DNA of 8,834 nt from Candidatus Uhrbacteria bacterium RIFCSPLOWO2_02_FULL_48_12. Lineage in GTDB: Bacteria; Patescibacteriota; Patescibacteriia; GWA2-46-9. Positions 3,537-8,834 of the stretch are shown here, one piece after another; positions within the stretch are counted from its first letter, which is position 1, and each line of letters begins with the position of its first letter. Both the position numbers and the translations under genes were made by a program. The notes beneath the pieces were generated by a model. It saw only the letters and a program-made list of their open reading frames with translations, was not told the DNA's origin and ran no database searches. Location: contig MGEP01000052.1 of assembly GCA_001791425.1 (NCBI GenBank), positions 1-8,834 of the forward strand, given 5' to 3'.

Positions 3537-3592
3537 CAATTCCCAGCACCCCGACCAATTCAGACATTTTTCAAAAACAGGAGCGTTTTGTT

Positions 3593-3638
3593 GCTCGCCC
3601 CCACCACCAATGTATTGGTGTGGGGGCTCGCTCGCCCC
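3593..3638. repeat. Hairpin GCCCCCAC..GTGGGGGC between 9-bp direct repeats
   Basis: GCCCCCACCACCAAT (3597-3611) pairs with ATTGGTGTGGGGGC (3614-3627) with one bulged C and a GT loop. The direct repeat GCTCGCCCC occurs at 3593-3601 and 3630-3638. This is the third hairpin in the window with short flanking direct repeats. Confidence 0.65.
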
Positions 3639-3653
3639 GCCTGCGGCAAAGAT

Positions 3654-3683
3654 GCAAGGCGTGACCATTTGCCCTTGCTTTTT
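3654..3683 (+). terminator. Intrinsic terminator after the tRNA-Pro block
   Basis: GCAAGGC (3654-3660) pairs with GCCCTTGC (3671-3678) with one bulge, followed directly by five Ts (3679-3683). Confidence 0.65.
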
Positions 3684-3698
3684 ATACATATTTTCGTT

Positions 3699-3727
3699 AA
3701 CCTAGCTTTATGTTTGGCTAGGTTTTT
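3699..3727 (+). terminator. Second intrinsic terminator before purM
   Basis: Perfect arms AACCTAGC (3699-3706) and GCTAGGTT (3717-3724) with a 10-base loop run into five Ts (3723-3727). Together with the preceding terminator it isolates purM from the tRNA region. Confidence 0.75.
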
Positions 3728-3752
3728 CTAGCTGAATTTGTTCTTACCATAC

Positions 3753-3761
3753 TGCTATATA
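3753..3761 (+). promoter_or_regulatory. Extended -10 promoter for purM
   Basis: TGCTATATA is a TG-n-TATATA extended -10 that would start transcription around 3768, directly before the Shine-Dalgarno. No clear -35 is present, which extended -10 promoters can do without. The very short leader that results makes this tentative. Confidence 0.4.
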
Positions 3762-3774
3762 GCCAAAGGGGGAG

Positions 3775-4899
3775 ATGATGACAGAAAAAATGACCTATGC
3801 AGGAGTGGGCGTTGACTATGACGCGATGAACTTGTTTAAGCGCACGGCGCAGCGTACGGCGCGAGACACGGCAAAGAATATCAAGCGGCTCGGTTTTTCG
3901 GAAGTCAAGATGAGCCGCGGCGAAAGCGCGTATCTTATCGAAACGCCAAGCAGCTATCTCGCGCACGTTGAAGAGGGCCTCGGCACGAAAAATCTTGTTG
4001 CTGATGAAATGAATCGCCTCACCGGCAAGTCGTACTACGATCACATCGCGCAGGATGCTGTTGCCGCGATTGTAAACGACATGATTACGCTCGGCGCGCT
4101 TCCTATTTCAGTGGCCATGCATCTCGCTGTTGGCAGTTCAGTGTGGTTCAAAGATGCCACTCGGTACTGCGATCTCATAGGAGGATGGAAGAATGCCTGC
4201 AACTTGGCGCGCTGTGCGTGGGGCGGCGGCGAGACGTCGACGCTCAAAGATATTCTTGCGCCGAACGCCGCAGTACTCTCTGGCTCGGCCATTGGCATCG
4301 TGAAGCCAAAGAAGCGGCTTATCACAGCCAACATCAAGCACAGAGACGCAATTGTTCTTATTGAGAGCTCTGGTATCCACGCCAACGGCCTCACGATGGC
4401 GCGAAAGATCGCTGACAAATTGCCGGATGGATATCTCACCAAGCTCAATAACGGGCGAACGTTCGGCGGAACATTGCTCAATCCGACGCACATCTATGTT
4501 GGTCTTGTGGAGGACTGCTTGAATCACGGCATAGATATCCATTACGCGGTGAACATCACCGGGCATGGCTGGCGCAAACTCATGCGCGCGACGCAATCCT
4601 TCGCCTACATTATTGAGCGTTTGCCGAAGCAGTTACCGATCTTTGAATTTCTCCAGGAGCACGGCCCGGTGGATGACTATGAGGCCTATGCCAACTTCAA
4701 TATGGGCGCTGGGTTTGCGCTGTATGTGCCGGAAACTGATGTTAAAAAAATTGGGAACATACTTAAGTCTTCCCATGATGGGCATCCAAATCGCTTCAGC
4801 GCGATCTACGCCGGACACATTGAGCGGAGCGATGAGAAGATGGTCGTTATCAAGCCGAAGGGTCTTGAATACATGGGCTCAACGCTCGGTGTTCGCTGA
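3775..4899 (+). CDS. purM: Phosphoribosylformylglycinamidine cyclo-ligase-like protein (PurM / AIR synthase)
   Basis: PurM closes the imidazole ring of FGAM with ATP, giving AIR, in cytosolic purine synthesis. The 374 residues follow the PurM order: AGVGVDYD near the N-terminus, GLGTKN with K72, QDAVAAIVND with D94 and N101-D102, LGALPISVAMHLAVG, WGGGETSTL with E153, ESSGIHANGLTMARKI, the C-terminal ITG block at 261-271, and FNMGAGFALYVP from F308. It is about 30 residues longer than E. coli PurM. The usual ITGGG block reads I-T-G263-H264-G265, so one glycine is a histidine. No other purine gene is nearby. GGGGGAG touches the first ATG, so the ATG at 3778 is equally possible. Family firm; exact substrate in this organism unproven, since other AIR-synthase-related proteins share the fold. 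Confidence 0.88.
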   Translation: MMTEKMTYAGVGVDYDAMNLFKRTAQRTARDTAKNIKRLGFSEVKMSRGESAYLIETPSSYLAHVEEGLGTKNLVADEMNRLTGKSYYDHIAQDAVAAIVNDMITLGALPISVAMHLAVGSSVWFKDATRYCDLIGGWKNACNLARCAWGGGETSTLKDILAPNAAVLSGSAIGIVKPKKRLITANIKHRDAIVLIESSGIHANGLTMARKIADKLPDGYLTKLNNGRTFGGTLLNPTHIYVGLVEDCLNHGIDIHYAVNITGHGWRKLMRATQSFAYIIERLPKQLPIFEFLQEHGPVDDYEAYANFNMGAGFALYVPETDVKKIGNILKSSHDGHPNRFSAIYAGHIERSDEKMVVIKPKGLEYMGSTLGVR

Positions 4900-4927
4900 A
4901 CCAGAACAAACGAAAGGAGGGAGAAGA

Positions 4928-5191
4928 ATGGTAGAAGCCGTCGTGAAGTGGGTAGGGGAGAATGATCAAGAGCAGGAAAAAATTTATCCGCATTTACCCA
5001 CGCACCAGCCCCACAATGGCGGGACGGTGCGGGGTTCCGCTCCACGGAACCCCGTTCGGCAAGAAGCCACGGCTGTAAAGCCGTGGAGCTTCACAAATGG
5101 CTCTCGCCGAGGCCAAGTATCATCCCAATGCTCGTGTTGTGTCAGAGCGCATGGAGTACCAGTACGACGCAGATGGCCGTCTGCAATATAG
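4928..5191 (+). CDS. Small ORF behind purM, probably frameshifted by palindrome insertion
   Basis: The ATG at 4928 has an excellent Shine-Dalgarno, AAAGGAGG (4913-4920), 7 bases upstream, and lies 28 bases after purM. The first 33 residues (MVEAVVKWVGENDQEQEKIY then PHLPTHQPHNGGT) look like ordinary protein. From about 5023 the frame runs through two GC-rich palindromes and the residues become rich in arginine, proline, cysteine and tryptophan up to a TAG at 5189, as expected of out-of-frame reading. A better-looking frame continues from 5097 to 5216 in a different phase. I read this as the 5' half of one gene broken by insertion, although a genuine 87-residue protein cannot be excluded. No family is recognised. 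Confidence 0.5.
   Translation: MVEAVVKWVGENDQEQEKIYPHLPTHQPHNGGTVRGSAPRNPVRQEATAVKPWSFTNGSRRGQVSSQCSCCVRAHGVPVRRRWPSAI
5031..5092. repeat. Two GC-rich palindromes inside the small gene
   Basis: GGGGTTCCG (5031-5039) pairs with CGGAACCCC (5045-5053) around a 5-base loop. CCACGGCT (5067-5074) pairs with AGCCGTGG (5079-5086) around GTAA, and the helix extends to GAAG / CTTC with two bulged bases. They mark the point where the reading phase appears to change. Confidence 0.75.
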
Positions 5192-5216
5192 GCATTTGAA
5201 ATGGTGGGAGCGGTAA
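5097..5216 (+). CDS. Small ORF, likely 3' half of the interrupted gene
   Basis: 39 codons: MALAEAKYHPNARVVSERME then YQYDADGRLQYRHLKWWER and TAA. Composition and codon choice look coding, with alternating charged and aromatic residues. It begins 11 bases after the second palindrome, and GGAG (5085-5088), part of the palindrome flank, is 8 bases before the ATG and could serve as a new ribosome site. In this phase a stop at 5076-5078, inside the palindrome, prevents any earlier start. It is two phases away from the upstream half. Either it is a separate tiny gene or the C-terminus of the gene starting at 4928. Its product is unknown. Confidence 0.5.
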   Translation: MALAEAKYHPNARVVSERMEYQYDADGRLQYRHLKWWER

Positions 5217-5233
5217 TTCAAGGAGGATTCAGC

Positions 5234-5275
5234 GGGGTCGCCATGCGCCAGTTGGCGAATAGCGACCCCTTTTTT
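5234..5275 (+). terminator. Intrinsic terminator ending the purM unit
   Basis: GGGGTCGC (5234-5241) and GCGACCCC (5262-5269) pair perfectly, with an inner CGCCA/TTGGCG helix, and run directly into six Ts (5270-5275). Confidence 0.88.
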
Positions 5276-5441
5276 GTTGCCCTTGTTCATCTGTTTTGAT
5301 ATGCTACCCGTAGCCGAGGAATATTTAGTATATTATGAATGAGCAAAATGAAAAAATGTGCGTTTTATACAAATGACGTAGATTTTGTTGTCAAAGAATC
5401 AGTGGGGCTTAAGATGGTTAGGGCCGATCAGGTTTGATTGT

Positions 5442-6536
5442 ATGCGGCGAATTTTTTTAGTGATAGGATTGGGGTCTGCGGGAAGCGCTATTGTCACCGC
5501 TTTCATTTTTTATAACTTACAGTTAGCAAGAGTAGCGAGCTTAGCCCCGATGCGTGAAGTGCAAACTGAATCATCTGAGCCCTCACCCACAAACATTGGA
5601 ACAGTTGCTAGTATGGCCGCCGCAGAGAGCCAGCCCAGCATCATTATTTTTGCCGTTGGCGATATTATGCTTGGGCGTAATGTTGAGGGCTGGATGATTA
5701 AAGAAGGATTAGATTATCCCTTTCGAAAAGTTAATGAGTTTTTTAAAAGCGCTGATCTGGCAATTGGTAATTTGGAGGGGCCAATCAGGAAAAAGCATAC
5801 ACGCACGCCCACCGGCTCCACGACGTTCAATTTTAAATCAGAGGTCGCGGCTGAACTAAAAAACGCCGGCGTTGGCGCTCTCTCGCTCTCTAACAATCAC
5901 ACTTTTGACTATGGGCCGCAGGCATTTGAAGAGACCAAGTCGTATTTACGCCAAGCGGGCATTGATTTTTTTGGGCACCCTCACGATATTCACGATGACT
6001 ATGTTTTAAGAAAAGAGATCGGGGGACAAAAATTTGCCTTCATTGGCCTGCAGGACGTGTTTGCCTCAATGGATAGCAAAAAAGCCGTGGCCTTGATTAA
6101 ACGAGTAGCGGCCGAACCAAACACCACCACCATCGTTAGCATTCACTGGGGCGATGAGTATAAACCGATTGCCAACCAGCGGCAGAAAACATTGGCGCGT
6201 GAATTCATTGACGCCGGCGCTGATGTTGTCATCGGCCATCATCCGCACGTGGTTCAGAATGTTGAACTCTATAAAGGCCGCCCGATTTTTTATTCTCTGG
6301 GTAATTTTATTTTTGATCAATATTTCTCCAAAGAAACGCAGGAAGGGCTGGCTATTGGGCTGGAATTCAAGGGTGCCAGTTTGCGCATCCGCCTTTATCC
6401 CGTGGATATTATCAAGAGCCAGCCAGTGCTTATGGAAGATTTTCGGGCGCGAGAGTGGCTGAAAGCGCTTTCCAGCCGAAGCGAGAAGGCGTTGTCAGAG
6501 CCAATTAGAGAGGGTATCATTGTTACATCACTGTAA
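5442..6536 (+). CDS. CapA-family metallophosphatase-like protein, membrane anchored
   Basis: The CapA/PgsA group (PGA_cap domain) is calcineurin-like and linked to poly-gamma-glutamate or other surface polymers, acting outside the membrane. The 364-residue protein begins with a basic start and a hydrophobic segment (about 4-25, IFLVIGLGSAGSAIVTAFIF), a signal anchor, then a low-complexity linker. The domain starts near residue 67 with AVGDIMLGR (D74), then GNLEGP (N110, E112), SLSNNHTFDYG (N151, N152, H153), SIHWGDEY (H235), and GHHPHVVQ (H266, H267, H269), the metal-ligand pattern of the family. SLGNFIFDQY follows, as is usual. The frame extends upstream to a TTG at 5385; ATG 5442 is preferred because it puts the basic start right before the anchor. 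Seventeen bases separate it from the mutase gene. Exact polymer unknown. Confidence 0.9.
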   Translation: MRRIFLVIGLGSAGSAIVTAFIFYNLQLARVASLAPMREVQTESSEPSPTNIGTVASMAAAESQPSIIIFAVGDIMLGRNVEGWMIKEGLDYPFRKVNEFFKSADLAIGNLEGPIRKKHTRTPTGSTTFNFKSEVAAELKNAGVGALSLSNNHTFDYGPQAFEETKSYLRQAGIDFFGHPHDIHDDYVLRKEIGGQKFAFIGLQDVFASMDSKKAVALIKRVAAEPNTTTIVSIHWGDEYKPIANQRQKTLAREFIDAGADVVIGHHPHVVQNVELYKGRPIFYSLGNFIFDQYFSKETQEGLAIGLEFKGASLRIRLYPVDIIKSQPVLMEDFRAREWLKALSSRSEKALSEPIREGIIVTSL

Positions 6537-6553
6537 GTTGTAATTTTAATGTA

Positions 6554-8344
6554 ATGTCATCTTTGCTTGAATCAGCACAGAGGGGGCGCCTTTCGCAGGA
6601 AGCTAGGAAAAATTTGGAGAAATGGCTGACTGATCCGCTCTTGGTCGAGTTTGTTCCAGCCATTGAACAATTGCTTAAGGCCGGCCAATGGCCGGAAATT
6701 GAAGATGCTTTTTACACCCATATTACCGTCGGCACCGGCGGCGTGAGGGGTCCCTTGGGAGTTGGGCCGAACCGTGTTAATGGCCGCACTATTGGCGAGG
6801 CGGCGCAAGGGTTATCCGAGTTCATTAAAGATTTTGGAGCGGAAGCCATGGATAAAGGAGTAGTTGTTGGTTATGAAGTCCGTCGGCAGGCCCGCGAGTT
6901 TGCTGAACTCTCCGCCGAAGTTTTTGCCGCCAATGGCATAAAAGTTTTTTTGTTTGATCATCTTTGCGCCACGCCCGAAGTTTCCTTTGCCGTACGTTAT
7001 TTAAAAACCACGGCCGGTGTAATGATTACGGCCTCGCACAACCCTAGAACCGATAATGGTTTTAAATTTTATTGGTCAGACGGCGGGCAAGTGGTGCCGC
7101 CTCATGACGCTAAGTTTATGGATTTAGTAAATCAGGTAACTGTCGTTCACCGGCTTAATCTCCTTAAGGCAAAACGATCGGGGCTAATCAAAACAGTTGA
7201 ATCATCGGTTGACGAAGCGTATCGGCAAGCCATTCGCGTTCTGGCCTTGGCAAAAAGCCGTTCTGCCAAAATTGTTTTTAGCCCTCTGCACGGCGCTGGT
7301 TCCACCAATGTTCTGCCGGTTTTACAAGCGGAGAAATTTAATGTTGTGGTTGTACCGGAGCAGGCGGCCCTAGATGAAAATTTTCCAACCGCGCCTAGTG
7401 ATTTAATAAATCCTGAATACCCGCAAGTAATGGAAATGGCTATTGACTGCGGGACAAGGTCGGACGCCGATGTCGTTCTGGTTTCTGATCCGGATGCTGA
7501 TCGGGTGGGCGTGGCTTCAAAGATAACGGCCGGCCAAAGAGCCATGCGCCAGTTAACGGGCGACGAAGTGGGTGCCACGCTTGTTCATTTTATTTTGTCA
7601 GAACTTAAGGCGCAGGGTCGGCTGCCGCTTAACGGCTTAGTCATTGAAACCTATGTTACCACTTCGCTGATCGCTGATATCGCGCGTTCTTTTGGCGCGG
7701 CGGCCATAGATGATTTACTGGTTGGCTTTAAGTTTATCGCGGAGATTATTGAGAAGCTTGATAATAAAAAAGATTTTATTTTCGCGGCCGAGCAAAGTTT
7801 GGGTTATCTTGTTGGCACATTTGTGCGCGATAAAGACGCGGCCATTGCTTCTTTGATGGTGGCCGAGTTAGTCGCTAAATTGAAAGATGAGGGGCGAACA
7901 GCGATAGAGTATTTGGATGATATTTACTGCGAGTATGGCTATTATCATAATTCGCTAAAAAACGTAGAATTCAAGGGGCGCGCGGGGCGAGAGAGTATGG
8001 CCGTTATTATGAAGGGCTTGCGTTTTAGTCCGCCCAAAACACTCGGGGGGCATAGAGTTGTAAAGATAATTGACCGGCTAAAACCAGAACTGCGAGACCC
8101 TGTAATTTATCAGATTGGCAAAACTGGCGATCAATTGACTTTCGTCTTGAGCGAAGATGAACGTACGCGGGTAACAGTGCGGCCTTCGGGCACCGAGCCG
8201 ACGATAAAATATTACGTTCAGCATTATCGGTTAGCGGATTCAGATGATTTGAGCAGAGTTAAATCCGCCGTTGACACCGAAGCGCAGAGTATGACAAAAG
8301 ACATCGTGTCTGCTGGAGCGGAATTTATAAAAAATAGTGTATAA
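6554..8344 (+). CDS. Phosphoglucomutase/phosphomannomutase of the long PgcA/PGM2 type
   Basis: Alpha-D-phosphohexomutases interconvert 1- and 6-phosphates of glucose, mannose or related sugars through a phosphoserine. The protein has 596 residues, the size of PgcA/PGM2 enzymes rather than the 450-residue bacterial ManB/GlmM type. Four domains are marked by T61-GGVRG66, the catalytic loop T159-A-S161-H-N-P164 (S161 is the phosphorylated residue), the metal loop D312-P-D-A-D316-R, the sugar-binding loop E413-Q-S-L-G-Y418 (commonly GEESxG) and the phosphate-binding loop R543-P-S-G-T-E-P549. All catalytic residues are present, so it should be active. No Shine-Dalgarno is seen. It probably supplies sugar phosphates for glycogen-like storage or surface glycans, which fits the CapA neighbour. 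Substrate preference cannot be set from sequence. Confidence 0.93.
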   Translation: MSSLLESAQRGRLSQEARKNLEKWLTDPLLVEFVPAIEQLLKAGQWPEIEDAFYTHITVGTGGVRGPLGVGPNRVNGRTIGEAAQGLSEFIKDFGAEAMDKGVVVGYEVRRQAREFAELSAEVFAANGIKVFLFDHLCATPEVSFAVRYLKTTAGVMITASHNPRTDNGFKFYWSDGGQVVPPHDAKFMDLVNQVTVVHRLNLLKAKRSGLIKTVESSVDEAYRQAIRVLALAKSRSAKIVFSPLHGAGSTNVLPVLQAEKFNVVVVPEQAALDENFPTAPSDLINPEYPQVMEMAIDCGTRSDADVVLVSDPDADRVGVASKITAGQRAMRQLTGDEVGATLVHFILSELKAQGRLPLNGLVIETYVTTSLIADIARSFGAAAIDDLLVGFKFIAEIIEKLDNKKDFIFAAEQSLGYLVGTFVRDKDAAIASLMVAELVAKLKDEGRTAIEYLDDIYCEYGYYHNSLKNVEFKGRAGRESMAVIMKGLRFSPPKTLGGHRVVKIIDRLKPELRDPVIYQIGKTGDQLTFVLSEDERTRVTVRPSGTEPTIKYYVQHYRLADSDDLSRVKSAVDTEAQSMTKDIVSAGAEFIKNSV

Positions 8345-8363
8345 TTAAGCTAGTCATTATAAT
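8340..8363 (+). promoter_or_regulatory. Two TATAAT boxes before the MBL-fold gene
   Basis: TATAAT occurs at 8340-8345, across the mutase stop codon, and again at 8358-8363. The second ends 7 bases before the ATG at 8371, which would start the RNA at or next to the A of the start codon. No Shine-Dalgarno is present, so a leaderless transcript is plausible. No good -35 is seen for either. Confidence 0.35.
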
Positions 8364-8370
8364 AAACCAT

Positions 8371-8834
8371 ATGCTGATTAAAAAATATTTACATTCCTGC
8401 CTCCTCATAGAGAACAAGGGCAAGAAACTGCTTATTGACCCGGGCGCTTATTGTTTTATTGAAAACAAAATCAAGCCGTCTGATATTGGGCCGGTGGATG
8501 CAATTCTTATTACTCATAATCATCAAGACCATTATTCTCCCGAGGCGGTCAGGGTTATTGCCAGAATGCGCTCTCCGGTAATTTTAGCCGGAGAAGAAAT
8601 CGGATCCTTGCTTGAAGGAGAGAACTTAGAGTATCAACCAGTCAGCGGCGGTGAGGTAATAACAGTCGCGGGATTTACGATTCGCTCTTTTGAGGCGGCG
8701 CACGGACCTCTGCCCGCGGTTCTGCCCAACAATTTGGGGTTTCTCATCAACGAAACAATTTTGCATCCCGGAGATTCCTATAATGTCCACGATGCCGGTC
8801 GGCTGGAGGTTTTGGCTCTCCCGGTGGGCGGCAC
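8371..8834 (+). CDS. MBL-fold metal-dependent hydrolase (UlaG-like), C-terminus beyond the window
   Basis: An open frame from ATG 8371 runs 154 codons to the window edge. It is a metallo-beta-lactamase fold: N-terminal strands with LLIDPGAY (21-28), the zinc motif T48-H49-N-H51-Q-D53-H54, a strand pair ending in FEAAHGP with H111, and the HPGDS motif with H132 and D135. This matches the Lactamase_B_2/B_3, UlaG-like subgroup, which includes lactonases, phosphodiesterase-like and unassigned hydrolases. It starts 26 bases after the mutase stop and may be read with it or from its own promoter. The two-metal site looks complete as far as it can be seen. The substrate is unknown. Confidence 0.9.
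   Translation, partial: MLIKKYLHSCLLIENKGKKLLIDPGAYCFIENKIKPSDIGPVDAILITHNHQDHYSPEAVRVIARMRSPVILAGEEIGSLLEGENLEYQPVSGGEVITVAGFTIRSFEAAHGPLPAVLPNNLGFLINETILHPGDSYNVHDAGRLEVLALPVGG

Larger units (their letters stand above)
3252..3557 (+). pseudogene. Outermost interrupted tRNA-Pro-like sequence
   Basis: The 5' part has acceptor CGGGGTG (3252-3258), TA, D-arm GTAT-ACCGGTA-GTAC (3261-3275), G26 and TCTCG, the start of an anticodon stem. The 3' part has GGGATAGA, T-stem CTGGG (3499-3503) / CCCAG (3542-3546), acceptor CACCCCG (3547-3553), discriminator A and CCA (3555-3557). The acceptor strands pair perfectly and the flanking TGGT (3248-3251) pairs with ACCA. The C1-G72 pair is typical of bacterial tRNA-Pro. 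The anticodon loop is split by the second tRNA-like sequence, and the T-loop holds two inserted hairpins (3506-3521, 3522-3536). No anticodon can be read. Confidence 0.72.

Noticed and set aside
4041..4596. Two long minus-strand frames opposite purM
   Set aside because: Antisense shadows of a clearly conserved gene in GC-rich sequence; no ribosome sites or recognisable domains.
5336..5377. 13-codon leader peptide ORF before capA (MNEQNEKMCVLYK)
   Set aside because: No Shine-Dalgarno, no attenuator structure and no amino-acid run; likely chance.
1300..8344. Recoded UGA as in some Patescibacteria lineages
   Set aside because: No in-frame TGA occurs in the long conserved genes, and TGA ends purM and the small membrane protein at sensible places.

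Overview
The window looks like part of a Patescibacteria (CPR, Parcubacteria-like) chromosome. This is an inference from three things: short simple genes of the kinds such genomes carry (CapA-type phosphatase, PgcA-type phosphohexomutase, orphan PlsC and PurM-like enzymes, a stand-alone GIY-YIG protein), a very high density of short palindromes scattered between and inside genes, and the standard genetic code (TAA, TAG and TGA all end genes). No taxonomic marker such as rRNA is present.

Layout. 1-374 (minus strand): the start of an anchored or exported protein behind a small XRE-type repressor, with an inverted-repeat operator/promoter. 400-1229: a tRNA-Ile neighbourhood. An intact tRNA-Ile(GAT) and a GIY-YIG nuclease gene lie between two 71-bp direct repeats, and outside these lie the separated 5' and 3' parts of an older tRNA-Ile copy whose D-arm carries hairpin insertions. 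1300-2190: a PlsC acyltransferase with a strong SD and an intrinsic terminator. 2192-2338: a palindrome cluster, including a perfect 28-bp palindrome. 2404-2658: a small two-helix membrane protein. 2852-3129: tRNA-Phe(GAA) inside a 22-bp inverted repeat, then two tandem degenerate tRNA-Phe copies with arms replaced by GC-rich palindromes. 3248-3557: a three-layer nest in which an intact tRNA-Pro(TGG) lies inside the anticodon loop of a second tRNA-Pro-like sequence, which lies inside the anticodon loop of a third. 3597-3727: a hairpin and two terminators. 3775-4899: PurM. 4928-5216: a small gene that appears frameshifted by palindrome insertion, then a terminator. 5442-8834: CapA, phosphohexomutase and an MBL-fold hydrolase (cut by the window end), closely spaced on the plus strand.

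The protein-coding part is fairly ordinary (lipid acylation, purine step, cell-surface glycan/sugar-phosphate metabolism). The unusual part is the tRNA region. At least three tRNA families (Ile, Phe, Pro) show the same pattern: a sound tRNA bracketed by inverted repeats, beside or inside broken copies of the same isoacceptor, with inserted or substituted palindromes at loop positions. Some of the palindromes elsewhere in the window are flanked by 9-11 bp direct repeats. The simplest reading is that a family of small palindromic elements is active here, that tRNA genes (themselves closed hairpins) move or duplicate in the same way, and that loops tolerate insertion because flanking stems still pair.
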